Under the pieces are notes generated by a model. That model was not told the origin of the DNA and did not search any database. It saw nothing but the letters and a program-made list of their open reading frames with translations. Below are positions 53,907 through 63,555 of a stretch of 64,000 nucleotides of DNA, one piece after another. The position numbers were made by a program, and so were the translations under genes. This DNA is from Oceanococcus atlanticus (GTDB lineage: Bacteria; Pseudomonadota; Gammaproteobacteria; Nevskiales; Oceanococcaceae): NCBI RefSeq assembly GCF_002088235.1, contig NZ_AQQV01000004.1, forward strand, positions 1-64,000. The letters are read 5' to 3'. Within the stretch, counting starts at the first letter, position 1. Every line of letters begins with the position of its first letter.

Positions 53907-55238
53907 ATGAAATACGATTATCTGGTTATCGGTGGCGGCAGCGGCGGTATCGCCAGCGCCCGGCGGGCGGCTCAGTACGGGGCTCGCGTGGCGGTGGTGG
54001 AAGCTGCGCAACTGGGTGGCACCTGCGTCAATGTGGGCTGTGTGCCCAAGAAGCTGATGTGGCACGCCGGGCAGCTTGCCCATGCGCTTGAGGATGCGCC
54101 GGGCTATGGTTTCGCGCCGCTGCAGCCTAGCCATGACTGGGCCAGGCTGGTGGCCGACCGCGAAGCCTATCTGCGGCGCCTCAACGGCATTTACGAAAAC
54201 AATCTGAACAAAGATGCGGTGGACATCTACCGTGGTCAGGCGCGTTTTGTGAATCCGCACGAGGTTGAGGTCGACGGACAACGGATTGGCGGCGAGCATG
54301 TGCTGATCGCCACCGGTGGCAAGCCTAGTGTGCCGGATCTGCCCGGAGCCGAGCTGGGTATCACCTCGGATGGATTCTTTGCCCTGACCCAGCGCCCGCA
54401 GCGGGTTGCGCTGGTTGGCGCGGGCTATATCGCGGTGGAGCTGGCCGGGGTGCTACGGGCACTGGGCAGCGAGGTGCACCTGCTGGTGCGCGGCGACCAT
54501 GTGCTGCGTCATTTCGATGACATTCTGTCGCACACGCTGACGCCGTACATGCAGGAAAGTGGCATCAACCTGCATCTGCAGACCTCGCCGCAGGCCTTGA
54601 GTCCGGCCGCTGACGGCGTGCGCGTGACGCTGTCCAGCGGTGACGATCTGGAGGTCGACAGCCTGATCTGGGCGACCGGTCGCAGGCCCAATCTGGATGG
54701 CCTGGAGCAGGCCGAGTTGGCGCTGGATGCCGGCGGCCACATTGCGGTTGATGAATGGCAGCAAACCAGCCAGCCGCAGGTTTACGCGGTCGGTGACGTG
54801 ACCTCGGCGCCGGCCCTGACCCCGGTGGCCATTCAGGCCGGGCGGCGTTTGTCCGACCGCCTGTTCGGTGGCCAGAGCGAGGCCAAGCTTGACCATGATT
54901 GTGTGCCGACCGTGGTGTTCAGCCATCCGCCGATCGGTACCGTGGGCCTGAGTGAAGCGCAGGCGCGAGAGCGCTACGGCGACGCGGTCAAGGTTTACAG
55001 CGCTGAGTTCAAGGCCCTGCACAACGCCTTGCTGACCCACAAGCAACCCAGTGCCGTGAAGTTGGTGGTGGTCGGTGATGATGAGCGGGTGGTGGGTTTG
55101 CACAGCATTGGCCCGGGCAGTGACGAGATGCTGCAGGGCTTTGCCGTGGCGGTGAAGATGGGGGCGCGCAAGCGTGATCTGGATGACACCATCGCCATCC
55201 ACCCGACCGCATCGGAAGAGTTGGTGACCCTGCGCTGA
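53907..55238 (+). CDS. gor: Glutathione-disulphide reductase
   Basis: 443 residues. FAD motif [14 protein letters not shown]; redox-active disulphide Cys40-Cys45 in [17 protein letters not shown]-binding fold [12 protein letters not shown] with Arg residues in [13 protein letters not shown] that favour [14 protein letters not shown]-terminal HPTASEEL with the proton-relay His and Glu. Keeps glutathione reduced in the cytosol. Length equals the family norm. Promoter should lie in the 67-base gap shared with lemA. Confidence 0.95.
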   Translation: MKYDYLVIGGGSGGIASARRAAQYGARVAVVEAAQLGGTCVNVGCVPKKLMWHAGQLAHALEDAPGYGFAPLQPSHDWARLVADREAYLRRLNGIYENNLNKDAVDIYRGQARFVNPHEVEVDGQRIGGEHVLIATGGKPSVPDLPGAELGITSDGFFALTQRPQRVALVGAGYIAVELAGVLRALGSEVHLLVRGDHVLRHFDDILSHTLTPYMQESGINLHLQTSPQALSPAADGVRVTLSSGDDLEVDSLIWATGRRPNLDGLEQAELALDAGGHIAVDEWQQTSQPQVYAVGDVTSAPALTPVAIQAGRRLSDRLFGGQSEAKLDHDCVPTVVFSHPPIGTVGLSEAQARERYGDAVKVYSAEFKALHNALLTHKQPSAVKLVVVGDDERVVGLHSIGPGSDEMLQGFAVAVKMGARKRDLDDTIAIHPTASEELVTLR

Positions 55239-55241
55239 GCC

Positions 55242-55730
55242 TTATGCGCAGGGCAGGCCGCGCTCGGCCAACCAGGCCTGGGCATCCGCGGCATCGTGTT
55301 CGAACCAGCGCTGTGCCGAACCCAGGCGAAAGCTGTAGCCCCAGGCATCCATGTCGGCACAGCAGCGCCGGCGGCCAAAGCCGGGTATGCGCCCGGCCAG
55401 CACGATCTGCAGATAGCACACGGCGTTCTCTTCAGCATCATCGCCGCCGGCATCGGTGTGCAGGGTGGCGCGGCGCTGCGCGCCCATGCAGATGGCATGG
55501 CAGGCTTCATGCAGCAGCGAATGCAGCGGCGTGTCGCCACGCACCATGACCCGCGCGCCGATCAGGCCGGCTTCATCGTCGCCCCAGTAGCTGGCCGGGA
55601 TGTCCTGGCCATCGGCGACGGATTCCACGCTCAGACCGAATGTGCCGAGCAAGGCGCGTACGCTGGCCTGCTCGGCATCGCGCCAGCGTAAGACTTTGGC
55701 CGTGTCTGTGGATGGCGGTGCGTCCGTCAT
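55242..55730 (-). CDS. Conserved hypothetical protein with HEACH motif
   Basis: 162 residues from the ATG at 55730 (MTDAPPSTD). The core has SLLHEACHAICMG, an HExxH pattern, followed by DDAEENAVCYLQIVLAG whose Glu residues could be the third zinc ligand, so a metalloprotease-like fold is possible. Several Cys are present. I do not recall a characterised relative. It converges on gor with a 3-base gap. Confidence 0.65.
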   Translation of the reverse strand: MTDAPPSTDTAKVLRWRDAEQASVRALLGTFGLSVESVADGQDIPASYWGDDEAGLIGARVMVRGDTPLHSLLHEACHAICMGAQRRATLHTDAGGDDAEENAVCYLQIVLAGRIPGFGRRRCCADMDAWGYSFRLGSAQRWFEHDAADAQAWLAERGLPCA

Positions 55731-55797
55731 GCTGGTGTCGGGCGAGGGCAAAAGCACAATTATGCCTTGCCCCTGACGGCCTGAGGGTGTCCAGGCA

Positions 55798-55827
55798 CGG
55801 CTGACCCGCTGGCCCTGGGGTCAGCCG
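55798..55827 (-). terminator. Hairpin between two minus-strand genes, possible terminator
   Basis: CGGCTGACCC pairs with GGGTCAGCCG (ten pairs) around a 10-base loop. On the minus strand it lies just after the cupin gene. No clear T run follows, so termination is uncertain. Confidence 0.45.
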
Positions 55828-55838
55828 CGTGGTGCTGC

Positions 55839-56309
55839 TCAGAAGTGGCTGTTGGTGAAATCGTCGACGCTGACCTCACGCAGGATGGCGCCGCTGTTGC
55901 GGTCCACGAACTCGAACAGAATGCCGTCATCGGTCTGCATGCTGAAAAACAGCATCGAGCCCTGCGGGCCACCATATTCCATGTGCAGATCACCGGGCGG
56001 GTTTTTCGCCACGTGGCCCGGCTTGCGAATTTTGTGCACCGTTTCGGTGTCGCTCTCCTCGATCACGTGGTGCTCGCCCTGCAGCACCTGAACCGTGGTT
56101 GCACCGGTATGACGGTGGAAATGGCAGTAGCAGTCCGGCTCCCACTTGACCAGAAAGTCGGCCCTGCCCGCAGCCTGGTCGGTGCCCAGCGGCGCCACCC
56201 AATAGTCGACGCGGTAGCCCAGGGCTTCCGGCTCGAACAGGCGGTGCCATTTGATTTCCGACACCGGGTAAGGGGTCAGTCGGGATACGGTTTCGAGCAG
56301 TTCCTGCAT
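55839..56309 (-). CDS. Cupin-domain protein
   Basis: 156 residues from the ATG at 56309, which has GGAG upstream (AAAGGAGACTC). The metal-binding cupin motif is CHFHRHTGATTVQVLQGEHH, with the second motif KNPPGDLHMEYG. It resembles ChrR/ectoine-type single cupins; neither a DNA-binding domain nor a catalytic partner is seen. Cytoplasmic; ligand unknown. Divergent from the AraC regulator, which may control it. Confidence 0.72.
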   Translation of the reverse strand: MQELLETVSRLTPYPVSEIKWHRLFEPEALGYRVDYWVAPLGTDQAAGRADFLVKWEPDCYCHFHRHTGATTVQVLQGEHHVIEESDTETVHKIRKPGHVAKNPPGDLHMEYGGPQGSMLFFSMQTDDGILFEFVDRNSGAILREVSVDDFTNSHF

Positions 56310-56464
56310 GGTTTGAGTCTCCTTTGATGAATGCATGCCCGGTCGGGCGCCTTGTACTCTAGGAGGGGCGCGAGCGGCGGGCCTGCCATTTCGCGCCAGC
56401 CGGTTTGGGCGCGCCGGGAGATGGGTCACAATGGCCGCTTCGTCGCATTGCGGGGTGTCGTGTG

Positions 56465-57484
56465 ATGTCCGAGTCCAAGCATGCTGGCGCCAGTACCGCC
56501 ATGACCAAGGCCCGCTCGATGGGGCCGATTGCGGATGTGGTGAGGCGTGCAGGTGGCAGTCTGGAGCGCGTTTTCAAGCGGGCCGACGTGCCCCTGCGTC
56601 TGGCTTACGAGCCCGAACGCACCTTGCTGCTCAAGGATCAGCTGCGCATCGTCGATGGTGCCTCGCGTGAGCTGGATGATCCGGTGTTGGCGCTGCGGCT
56701 TTCCACGCAGGGCGGCCTGGCGGGCCTCGGCGCGTTTGGCAGTGCCGTGCTGTCGGCGCCAACGCTGGGCGATGCGATTGCCGCTGCCAACCGCAGCATC
56801 AGCACCGGCCTGCAGGCCGGCACCGCGATGACGCTGACACTCACCGGTCCGTGGGCGCACTGGAGCTATCAGGTCACCACCCCGGTTGATGTGGGGCGCA
56901 ACAGCAACGAGTTGCTGGCCTATGGCTACATGCTGGACCTGCTGCGCCGTTACGCGGGGCCGGACTGGACGCCGCACTACGTGCAGAGTCGTGACGCCAG
57001 CGAGGCCCAGCGGCGCGTCGCACAGGCGCTGCTGAGCTGCGACCTGGTGCGTGGCGAGCTTGCCTCGGTGGTGTTTCCCGCGGCGCTGCTGGCGCGCACG
57101 CGCCCGCAGCTCGGCGTGGCGACCTGGCCGCAGGTTGCGCCGATTCCCGGTGAGGATGACATCGTGGCCTGCATCACCCAGGTGGTTGATCTGGCCGTGC
57201 TCGAAGGGACCGCCACGATCGACTGGGTCAGCCGGCACATCGGGTTGTCCGCGCGCTCATTGCAGCGCCATCTGAGTGCCCATGGTGTGGCTTTTCGCAG
57301 CGTGCTCAACACGGTGATTCGGCGGCGCGCCGAACAACGCCTGGCCGAGGGCGGGCGTGTCACCGATGTGGCTTTCGAACTCGGCTATTCCGATGCGGCG
57401 CATTTCTCCCGCGCCTTCCGGGCGCTGACAGGCGTGTCGCCGCGCCAGTTCCAGCGCAACTGCCTGAGCCAGGACGCGCGCTAG
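56465..57484 (+). CDS. AraC family transcriptional regulator (OruR-type)
   Basis: 339 residues from the ATG at 56465. The N-terminal two thirds is the arabinose-binding-like domain of OruR/ArgR-type regulators (LRLSTQGGLAGLGAFGSAVL, 20 residues). The C-terminal AraC DNA-binding domain has both helix-turn-helices: VSRHIGLSARSLQRHLSAHG and VTDVAFELGYSDAAHFSRAF, then RALTGVSPRQFQ. Such regulators often control an adjacent operon; the divergent cupin gene is the nearest candidate. The tail overlaps the GFA gene by four bases. Confidence 0.9.
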   Translation: MSESKHAGASTAMTKARSMGPIADVVRRAGGSLERVFKRADVPLRLAYEPERTLLLKDQLRIVDGASRELDDPVLALRLSTQGGLAGLGAFGSAVLSAPTLGDAIAAANRSISTGLQAGTAMTLTLTGPWAHWSYQVTTPVDVGRNSNELLAYGYMLDLLRRYAGPDWTPHYVQSRDASEAQRRVAQALLSCDLVRGELASVVFPAALLARTRPQLGVATWPQVAPIPGEDDIVACITQVVDLAVLEGTATIDWVSRHIGLSARSLQRHLSAHGVAFRSVLNTVIRRRAEQRLAEGGRVTDVAFELGYSDAAHFSRAFRALTGVSPRQFQRNCLSQDAR

Positions 57485-57876
57485 GCCGACAGGTGCTGCA
57501 ACGACGCGGCGTGTGCTTCCCAGTTCTGTCCATCGAAGTCGCTGATGCGCACATCAAGCTGTCCACGTTCCTCGATGCAGTTCAGATTGAGGCTGATACC
57601 GTCGGGGTTGGAGCGCGGCACGTAATACGACTTGATCCCGCACTGCGCGCAGAACAAATGGCGGGCGACGCCGCTGTTGAAACGGTATTCGCTGAGCGCC
57701 GCCGGGTCGGTCAGCAGGGTGAAGTTGCGCGCCGCGACAATGAGGTGGACAAAACCGCAGGCTGCGCAGATCGAACAGTTGCAGCGCAGCGCTTCAAGCG
57801 GCTCGCTCAGCTCGGCGCGGTAGCGCACGGCGCCGCAATGGCATCCGCCGTGAATCGTGGTCATCGGGCTGGTCAT
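57481..57876 (-). CDS. GFA / CENP-V family zinc protein
   Basis: 131 residues (or 127 from an internal ATG at 57864). Cys motifs GGCHCGAVRY, CNCSIC and LFCAQCGIKSY bind two zinc ions in the Mss4-like fold of glutathione-dependent formaldehyde-activating (GFA) proteins. Many members have no proven formaldehyde activity. Converges with the AraC gene (four-base overlap) and diverges from dapF, leaving 53 bases. Confidence 0.88.
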   Translation of the reverse strand: MTSPMTTIHGGCHCGAVRYRAELSEPLEALRCNCSICAACGFVHLIVAARNFTLLTDPAALSEYRFNSGVARHLFCAQCGIKSYYVPRSNPDGISLNLNCIEERGQLDVRISDFDGQNWEAHAASLQHLSA

Positions 57877-57929
57877 CTCAAAGTGGCGCCAATCATGAGA
57901 AAATAGCTCAGAACTTACCAGGATCGATC

Positions 57930-58757
57930 ATGAAGCTCCCTTTCGCCAAGATGCAGGCACTGGGCAACGACTTTGTCGTGCTCGACGGTGTGTCGACCCC
58001 GCTGACGCTGACGGCTGCACAGTGCCGCAAGCTGGGTGACCGCCGTTTCGGGGTGGGTTGCGATCAGATTCTGGTGGTTGATCCGGCGCCTGATGCGCAG
58101 GCGGATTTCGGTTATCGCATTTTCAACTGCGATGGCAGTGAAGTCGGCCAGTGCGGCAACGGTGCGCGCTGTCTGGCGCGCTTTGTCGAGCGTCAGGGCC
58201 TGTCCACGGCGCGCGCCATTCAGGTGGCCACGCGCACCACCCGCATGAATCTTGAATTGCTGGAACAGGACTGGGTGCGTGCCGAGCTGTCGCGACCCGA
58301 ATTTCAGCCGGCGCGTATTCCATTGGATGTGCCGGCGCAGGCGGAGCGCTACACCCTGGACAGCCCGGTGGGCATGGTCAGCGGTGGCGCGGTCAGTGTG
58401 GGCAATCCGCATTTCGTCATCGAGGTCGATGACGTGGCACGTGCTCCGGTGCAGCAGTGGGGTGAGGCGTTGACCCGTCACGCGGCTTTTCCTGAGGGCG
58501 TGAATGTCGGTTTTGTCGAGCGTGTGGCCGCGGATCACCTGCGTTTGCGGGTCTTTGAGCGCGGTGTGGGCGAAACGCCGGCCTGTGGCAGCGGCGCCTG
58601 TGCGGCCGCGGTGATACAACGGGTGTGGGGGCACACCGAAGCGCGGGTGCGGGTCGACCTGCCTGGCGGGCAATTGCGTATCGCCTGGGATGAAGGCCAG
58701 AATGTTTTCATGGAAGGCCCGGCTACGTGGGTTTTCGAAGGGGAGATTGAGTTATGA
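57930..58757 (+). CDS. dapF: Diaminopimelate epimerase
   Basis: 275 residues. The two catalytic cysteines are in QCGNGARCLARF and ACGSGACAAAV; FAKMQALGNDFVVLDG opens the protein. It converts LL- to meso-diaminopimelate for lysine and peptidoglycan synthesis. Length equals the family. Start of the dapF-DUF484-xerC group: its stop overlaps the next start (ATGA). Confidence 0.97.
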   Translation: MKLPFAKMQALGNDFVVLDGVSTPLTLTAAQCRKLGDRRFGVGCDQILVVDPAPDAQADFGYRIFNCDGSEVGQCGNGARCLARFVERQGLSTARAIQVATRTTRMNLELLEQDWVRAELSRPEFQPARIPLDVPAQAERYTLDSPVGMVSGGAVSVGNPHFVIEVDDVARAPVQQWGEALTRHAAFPEGVNVGFVERVAADHLRLRVFERGVGETPACGSGACAAAVIQRVWGHTEARVRVDLPGGQLRIAWDEGQNVFMEGPATWVFEGEIEL

Positions 58758-59452
58758 CGCGACCGGAAGTACTCCCGGTTCCGCCGTCCGAGGACGAAGA
58801 AAAGGCCATGCTGGACTTTCTGGCGCGCACGCCGGATTTCTTCATTCGTCACGCCGAGGTGCTGGCCGAAATGCCAATACGCCACGGCAGCGGCGGTGCG
58901 GTGTCCTTGATCGAGCGTCAGGTGCGTGTGCTGCGCGACAACAACCAGCGCCTCAATCAGCGTCTGGACGAATTGCTGCACACCGCGCGGGACAACGAGC
59001 AGCGCGTTAAAAGCATGAATCAGCTGGCCGAGGCCCTGATCCGTGCCGACAGCCTGGCCAGCGTGGTGGCCGGATTGAGCAGCGTGCTGCACAACGCATT
59101 TTCGGTCGAGGCGGTTCGCGTGGCCTTGTTCGACACCAAGCCCGACAGCGACAACGGTGTGATCGCGCTGCAGCGCGATGCCCTGCCGGAAGCGCTGAAA
59201 GACTTTTTCCGTCAGGGGCAGGTGGTCTGCGATCGCATTGATGCGCCCCTGCGTGAACTGATGTTTGGTGATCACGAGGAGTTGCAGTCGGTTGCGCTGG
59301 TGCCGCTCGACCGGGCCGACTGTCTGGGCCTGCTCGCGCTGGGCAGCACCGACCCGGATCGCTTTACACCGAACATGGGCAAGCTGTTTCTGGAAATGAC
59401 AGCCAACCTGTGCGCGGCGGCTCTGCGCTTTCATGGCCAGCGCGACGCTTGA
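58754..59452 (+). CDS. DUF484 family protein
   Basis: 232 residues. DEEKAMLDFLARTPDFFIRH and HGSGGAVSLIERQVRVLRDN are the family's N-terminal signature; a coiled coil leads to a GAF-like domain (LASVVAGLSSVLHNAF ... LGLLALGSTDPDRFTPNMGK). No function is known, but the gene sits between dapF and xerC in many gammaproteobacteria, as here. Overlaps dapF by four and xerC by twenty bases. Confidence 0.9.
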   Translation: MTRPEVLPVPPSEDEEKAMLDFLARTPDFFIRHAEVLAEMPIRHGSGGAVSLIERQVRVLRDNNQRLNQRLDELLHTARDNEQRVKSMNQLAEALIRADSLASVVAGLSSVLHNAFSVEAVRVALFDTKPDSDNGVIALQRDALPEALKDFFRQGQVVCDRIDAPLRELMFGDHEELQSVALVPLDRADCLGLLALGSTDPDRFTPNMGKLFLEMTANLCAAALRFHGQRDA

Positions 59453-60323
59453 GCGTTTCCTCGCCCACCTGACCCATGAGCGGCGCTATTCGGCGTTGAC
59501 GCTCAAAGCCTATCGCCGCGATCTGGACGAGTTTGTGGCGCATGCGCGTGCCTGCGGGCGCGACGAGGCCGCCTGGGATCAGGCTCAGGTGCGCGCCTGG
59601 CTGGCTGATCAGCACCGCCAAAAGCGCAGCCCGGCTACGATTCAGCGCAAGCTCTCCGCCTTGCGTAGCTTTCTGGCCTATCTGGTCAATGAGGGTGTGC
59701 TGGCGCACAACCCGGCCGATGGCGTGCGCGCGCCAAAAAAAGCCCGGCCCTTGCCCAAGGCGCTGGAGGTGGATCGGCTGAGCCATTTTCTCGACAACAT
59801 GCCGCGTGATGATGCTCTGGCCCTGCGCGATCGGGCCGTGCTTGAGCTGTTCTATTCCAGCGGTTTGCGTCTGGCTGAGCTGGCCGCCCTGGATTGCGCC
59901 ACGGTTGAGCGAGGGCGCAGCTGGCAGGTGACTGGAAAGGGCGGCAAGACGCGCATGATTGCGGTTGGTGAAACCGCCATGAGAGCGATTCGCGACTGGC
60001 TGGCCGTGCGCGGCGAACTGGCGGATCCGGCCGAGACTGCACTGTTCGTAAGCAAACGTGGCGGACGTCTATCGCCGCGTGCCATCCAGCAGCGCATGGA
60101 GGTGTGGGGCCAGCGGTTGGGCCTGGGGCAACACCTGCATCCGCATATGCTCAGGCATTCCTTCGCCAGCCATTTGCTGCAATCCGGCGGCGATCTGCGT
60201 GGGGTTCAGGAATTGCTCGGCCATGCCAATCTGAGCACCACGCAGATATACACCCGGCTGGACTATCAGCATCTGGCCCGGGCCTACGATGCGGCACATC
60301 CGCGGGCACGCCGAAAACCCTGA
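59433..60323 (+). CDS. xerC: Tyrosine recombinase XerC
   Basis: 296 residues. N-terminal SAM-like core-binding domain, then the catalytic domain with Arg (SSGLRLAEL), Lys (TGKGGKTR), HMLRHSF (H-x-x-R), HAN and the nucleophile Tyr in TTQIYTRLD. With XerD it resolves chromosome dimers at dif. Context (dapF, DUF484 upstream) marks it as the core XerC, not a phage integrase. Confidence 0.95.
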   Translation: MASATLERFLAHLTHERRYSALTLKAYRRDLDEFVAHARACGRDEAAWDQAQVRAWLADQHRQKRSPATIQRKLSALRSFLAYLVNEGVLAHNPADGVRAPKKARPLPKALEVDRLSHFLDNMPRDDALALRDRAVLELFYSSGLRLAELAALDCATVERGRSWQVTGKGGKTRMIAVGETAMRAIRDWLAVRGELADPAETALFVSKRGGRLSPRAIQQRMEVWGQRLGLGQHLHPHMLRHSFASHLLQSGGDLRGVQELLGHANLSTTQIYTRLDYQHLARAYDAAHPRARRKP

Positions 60324-60380
60324 TGGCCTGCCCCTGCGGGCGAACCGACACGCTGACAGACGGTCGCAATAAGCGGGTGA

Positions 60381-60408
60381 CTTGAACGCGCGGCCGTCGC
60401 CCTCACAT
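60381..60408 (+). promoter_or_regulatory. Heat-shock (sigma32)-type promoter candidate for hslVU
   Basis: CTTGAA at 60381-60386 and CCCTCACAT at 60400-60408 are 13 bases apart, close to the sigma32 pattern CTTGAA-N13/14-CCCCATNT. It is 30 bases before the hslV start, in the 114-base gap after xerC. hslVU is heat-shock-controlled in E. coli, which supports the reading. Confidence 0.6.
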
Positions 60409-60437
60409 TCAATTCTCTTTGCAAGCAGGATGGCGTT

Positions 60438-61001
60438 TTGGAGCAATTCCGCGGAACCACGATCTGCTGCGTTCGACGCGGCAGCCAGGTGGCCCTGGCC
60501 GGGGACGGGCAGGTCACGCTGGGCAACACGCTGATCAAGGGCAATGCGCGCAAGGTGCGCCGGCTCTATCACAACAAGGTGCTGGCCGGCTTTGCCGGTG
60601 GCACGGCCGATGCCTTCACGCTGTTCGAACGCTTCGAGGCCAAGCTGGAAACGCACAGCGGCAATCTGGTTCGCGCCGCGGTCGACATGGCCAAGGACTG
60701 GCGCACCGACCGGGCCTTGCGGCGTCTGGAAGCGATGCTGATCGTGGCGGACACAGAAGCCACCCTGATGATTTCCGGCACCGGTGACGTGATGGAACCG
60801 GAAAACGAAGTCATGGCCATCGGCAGCGGCGGCAGTTTTGCCCAGGCCGCAGCGCTGGCGCTGTGCCGCAACACCGATCTGCCGGCTGAAAAGATCGTGC
60901 GCGAAGCGCTCGGCATCGCCGGCGATATCTGCATTTACACCAACAACAACCTGACTGTGGAAGTGCTTGACGGCGCCCGGTCGGAGGGCTCCCATGAGTG
61001 A
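60438..61001 (+). CDS. hslV: ATP-dependent protease peptidase subunit HslV
   Basis: 187 residues from a TTG start at 60438 ([14 protein letters not shown]); AGGA lies 9 bases upstream and no in-frame ATG fits. The N-terminal Thr exposed after processing is in [12 protein letters not shown] and the [14 protein letters not shown] segment are conserved. It forms the dodecameric protease core of HslUV. Its stop overlaps the hslU start region. Confidence 0.95.
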   Translation: MEQFRGTTICCVRRGSQVALAGDGQVTLGNTLIKGNARKVRRLYHNKVLAGFAGGTADAFTLFERFEAKLETHSGNLVRAAVDMAKDWRTDRALRRLEAMLIVADTEATLMISGTGDVMEPENEVMAIGSGGSFAQAAALALCRNTDLPAEKIVREALGIAGDICIYTNNNLTVEVLDGARSEGSHE

Positions 61002-62343
61002 GGTTCGTGACGAATCGATGATGACGCCGCGCGAGATCGTGCAGGAACTGGATAAGCACATCATTGGCCAGAGCGAGGCCAAGCGTGCGGTCGCCGTGGC
61101 ACTGCGCAACCGCTGGCGGCGACGTCGCCTGGATGATGCGCTGGCCAACGAGATCACGCCTAAGAACATCCTCATGATCGGGCCGACCGGGGTGGGCAAA
61201 ACCGAGATCGCGCGGCGCCTGGCACGGCTTGCCAATGCGCCGTTCATCAAGGTCGAGGCGACCAAATTCACCGAGGTTGGCTATGTCGGTCGTGAGGTCG
61301 ACTCCATCGTCAAGGACCTGGCCGATACCGCAGTCAAGATGGTGCGTGAGCAGGAAATGGCGCGGGCCCGGCCCAAGGCCGAATTGGCCGCTGAAGAGCG
61401 CATCCTCGACGTGCTGTTGCCGCGCGCGCAGAACCACGAGCCGGACAGCCAGAACAGCGCCGAACAGGACAAGACGCGGCAGATTTTCCGCAAGAAGTTG
61501 CGCGAAGGTCAGCTGGATGATCGCGAGATCGAACTGGATGTGGCCAACCGCCCGGTCGGGGTCGAGATCATGGGCCCGCCTGGCATGGAAGAGATGACCA
61601 GCCAGATCCAGAACATGTTCTCCAACATGGGGCAGCAGCGCTCACGCCGCCGCAAGCTCAAGGTCAAGGATGGCTTGCGTCTGCTCATCGATGAAGAAGC
61701 GGCCAAGCTGCTGGATGAGGAGAAGATCAAGGCCGCAGCGCTGGAAGCCGCTGAGCAGAACGGGATCGTGTTCATCGACGAGATCGACAAGGTCTGCAAG
61801 CGTGGCGAAGTGGTCGGTGGCGATGTCTCCCGCGAGGGTGTGCAACGTGATCTGCTGCCGCTGGTCGAAGGCTGCACCGTGACCACCAAGTACGGCACCG
61901 TGCGCACTGATCACATGCTGTTCGTGGCATCCGGCGCTTTTCACCTGGCCAAGCCTTCGGATTTGATCCCCGAGTTGCAGGGGCGTTTGCCGATCCGGGT
62001 CGAACTCAACGCGCTAACCGCCGACGACTTTACCCGCATCCTGACCGAACCGGACTTCGCCCTGACCGCACAGTACACCGCGCTGATGGGCACCGAGGGC
62101 GTGACCCTGAGCTTTCAGGACGATGGCGTGCGTCGCATCGCCGAGATCGCCACCGAGGTTAACGCACAGACCGAGAACATCGGGGCGCGGCGTCTGCATA
62201 CCCTGATGGAGCGGCTGCTTGAGGAGATTTCCTTCCGCGGACCGGATTCCGAGGGCGAAAGCGTGGTCATCGACAAAGCCTATGTGGATGAGCGCCTGTC
62301 CGGGCTGGCTCGCGACGAAGACCTGTCGCGCTACATTCTGTAG
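60994..62343 (+). CDS. hslU: ATP-dependent protease ATPase subunit HslU
   Basis: 449 residues from the ATG at 60994 (GGAGGG upstream), overlapping hslV by eight bases. Walker [10 protein letters not shown], pore loop TEVGYVGRE, a charged I-domain (about residues 115-240), Walker [11 protein letters not shown], sensor regions and the C-terminal DLSRYIL tail that docks into HslV. It unfolds substrates for HslV. Confidence 0.97.
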   Translation: MSEVRDESMMTPREIVQELDKHIIGQSEAKRAVAVALRNRWRRRRLDDALANEITPKNILMIGPTGVGKTEIARRLARLANAPFIKVEATKFTEVGYVGREVDSIVKDLADTAVKMVREQEMARARPKAELAAEERILDVLLPRAQNHEPDSQNSAEQDKTRQIFRKKLREGQLDDREIELDVANRPVGVEIMGPPGMEEMTSQIQNMFSNMGQQRSRRRKLKVKDGLRLLIDEEAAKLLDEEKIKAAALEAAEQNGIVFIDEIDKVCKRGEVVGGDVSREGVQRDLLPLVEGCTVTTKYGTVRTDHMLFVASGAFHLAKPSDLIPELQGRLPIRVELNALTADDFTRILTEPDFALTAQYTALMGTEGVTLSFQDDGVRRIAEIATEVNAQTENIGARRLHTLMERLLEEISFRGPDSEGESVVIDKAYVDERLSGLARDEDLSRYIL

Positions 62344-62358
62344 CGCGCCGGGCCGGGC

Positions 62359-62760
62359 ATGAGCAATATACCCAAGACCCTGCGTCTGCAGCAGGGTGGG
62401 CGACGGCTGCAGGTCGAGTTCAGCGACCGTGATCCGGATCTGTTCGACGCCGAGTTTCTGCGCGTCTATTCGCCCTCGGCCGAGGTCCAGGGGCATGGTC
62501 TGTCCGAGCCCCAACTGGTCGGCGGCAAGCAGGATGTGAGCATCCGCAAGATCGAGCCGGTCGGGCGTTACGCCGTGCGTCTGATTTTTTCCGACGGCCA
62601 CGACACCGGCCTGTACACCTGGGACACCCTGCGTGACTACGGTGAGCGTCAGGAGTCGTTGTGGCTGCGCTATCTGGAGCGGATCGAGGCGCAAGGCATG
62701 TCGCGGGTCGAGTCGGAAAATGTCATGCCGCTGTCGGCCTTGCGGCCGAAGGTGCCCTGA
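62359..62760 (+). CDS. DUF971 family protein
   Basis: 133 residues. LRLQQGGRRLQVEFSD, FLRVYSPSAEVQGH and FSDGHDTGLYTWDTLRDYG are the DUF971 / gamma-butyrobetaine-hydroxylase N-terminal-like signature, a small domain in Fe-S or oxygenase-linked proteins. Function unknown. It commonly lies between hslU and ubiE, as here, 15 bases after hslU. Confidence 0.9.
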   Translation: MSNIPKTLRLQQGGRRLQVEFSDRDPDLFDAEFLRVYSPSAEVQGHGLSEPQLVGGKQDVSIRKIEPVGRYAVRLIFSDGHDTGLYTWDTLRDYGERQESLWLRYLERIEAQGMSRVESENVMPLSALRPKVP

Positions 62761-62808
62761 GTCCCTCAAGACCAGTAAACTGACCCCTTTTTGCACAAGC
62801 GGGCAGTG

Positions 62809-63555
62809 ATGAACCAGAAAACCACCCATTTCGGTTACGCCGAGGTCGACTGGAACGATAAGGCCAGTCGGGTTTCGCAGGTGTTCGATTCGGTGGCAGG
62901 ACGCTACGACGTCATGAATGATCTGATGTCGATGGGCGTGCACCGGGCGTGGAAGCGTTTCACGGTGGATCTGGCCTGTGTGCAGAAGAATGACCAGATT
63001 CTTGATCTGGCAGCGGGCACCGGCGATCTGGCTTCGGCCATGGCGGCCCGGCTGGGGCCGCGTGGTTCGATTACCCTGGCCGATTACAACTACGAGATGC
63101 TCTCGCGCGGGCGCGATCGCATGATCGATGATGGCTACGCCGGGGTGGCCCGTTGCGCCCAGGCCGATGCCGAGGCGCTGCCCTTCGCCGATGACAGTTT
63201 CGACTGCATGACCATCGGTTTCGGCTTGCGCAACGTGCGTGACAAGGACAAGGCGCTGCGTTCCATGCTGCGGGTGCTCAAACCCGGTGGCCGGTTGCTG
63301 GTGCTGGAGTTTTCCAAGCCGACCAATCCGCTGCTGTCCAAGGCCTACGACACCTATTCGTTCGAAATCCTGCCGCGCATGGGGCAAGCGGTGGCGGGTG
63401 ATGCCGAAAGTTACCGCTATCTGGCCGAATCGATCCGCATGCACCCGGATCAGGACACGCTGCAGTCAATGATGAACGCGGCGGGTTTCGAGCGAACCCA
63501 GTACTACAACCTGACCGGCGGCATTTGCGCTGTGCACCGCGGTTACAAATTCTGA
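62809..63555 (+). CDS. ubiE: Ubiquinone/menaquinone biosynthesis C-methyltransferase
   Basis: 248 residues from the ATG at 62809 ([15 protein letters not shown]). SAM motif [43 protein letters not shown] and [20 protein letters not shown] (20 residues) are family signatures. It C-methylates the benzoquinone ring. Stop and the ubiJ start share one base (TGATG). Confidence 0.97.
   Translation: MNQKTTHFGYAEVDWNDKASRVSQVFDSVAGRYDVMNDLMSMGVHRAWKRFTVDLACVQKNDQILDLAAGTGDLASAMAARLGPRGSITLADYNYEMLSRGRDRMIDDGYAGVARCAQADAEALPFADDSFDCMTIGFGLRNVRDKDKALRSMLRVLKPGGRLLVLEFSKPTNPLLSKAYDTYSFEILPRMGQAVAGDAESYRYLAESIRMHPDQDTLQSMMNAAGFERTQYYNLTGGICAVHRGYKF

Noticed and set aside
59433-60323. XerC as an island integrase
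   Set aside because: It lies in the conserved dapF-DUF484-xerC core order with host-like composition.
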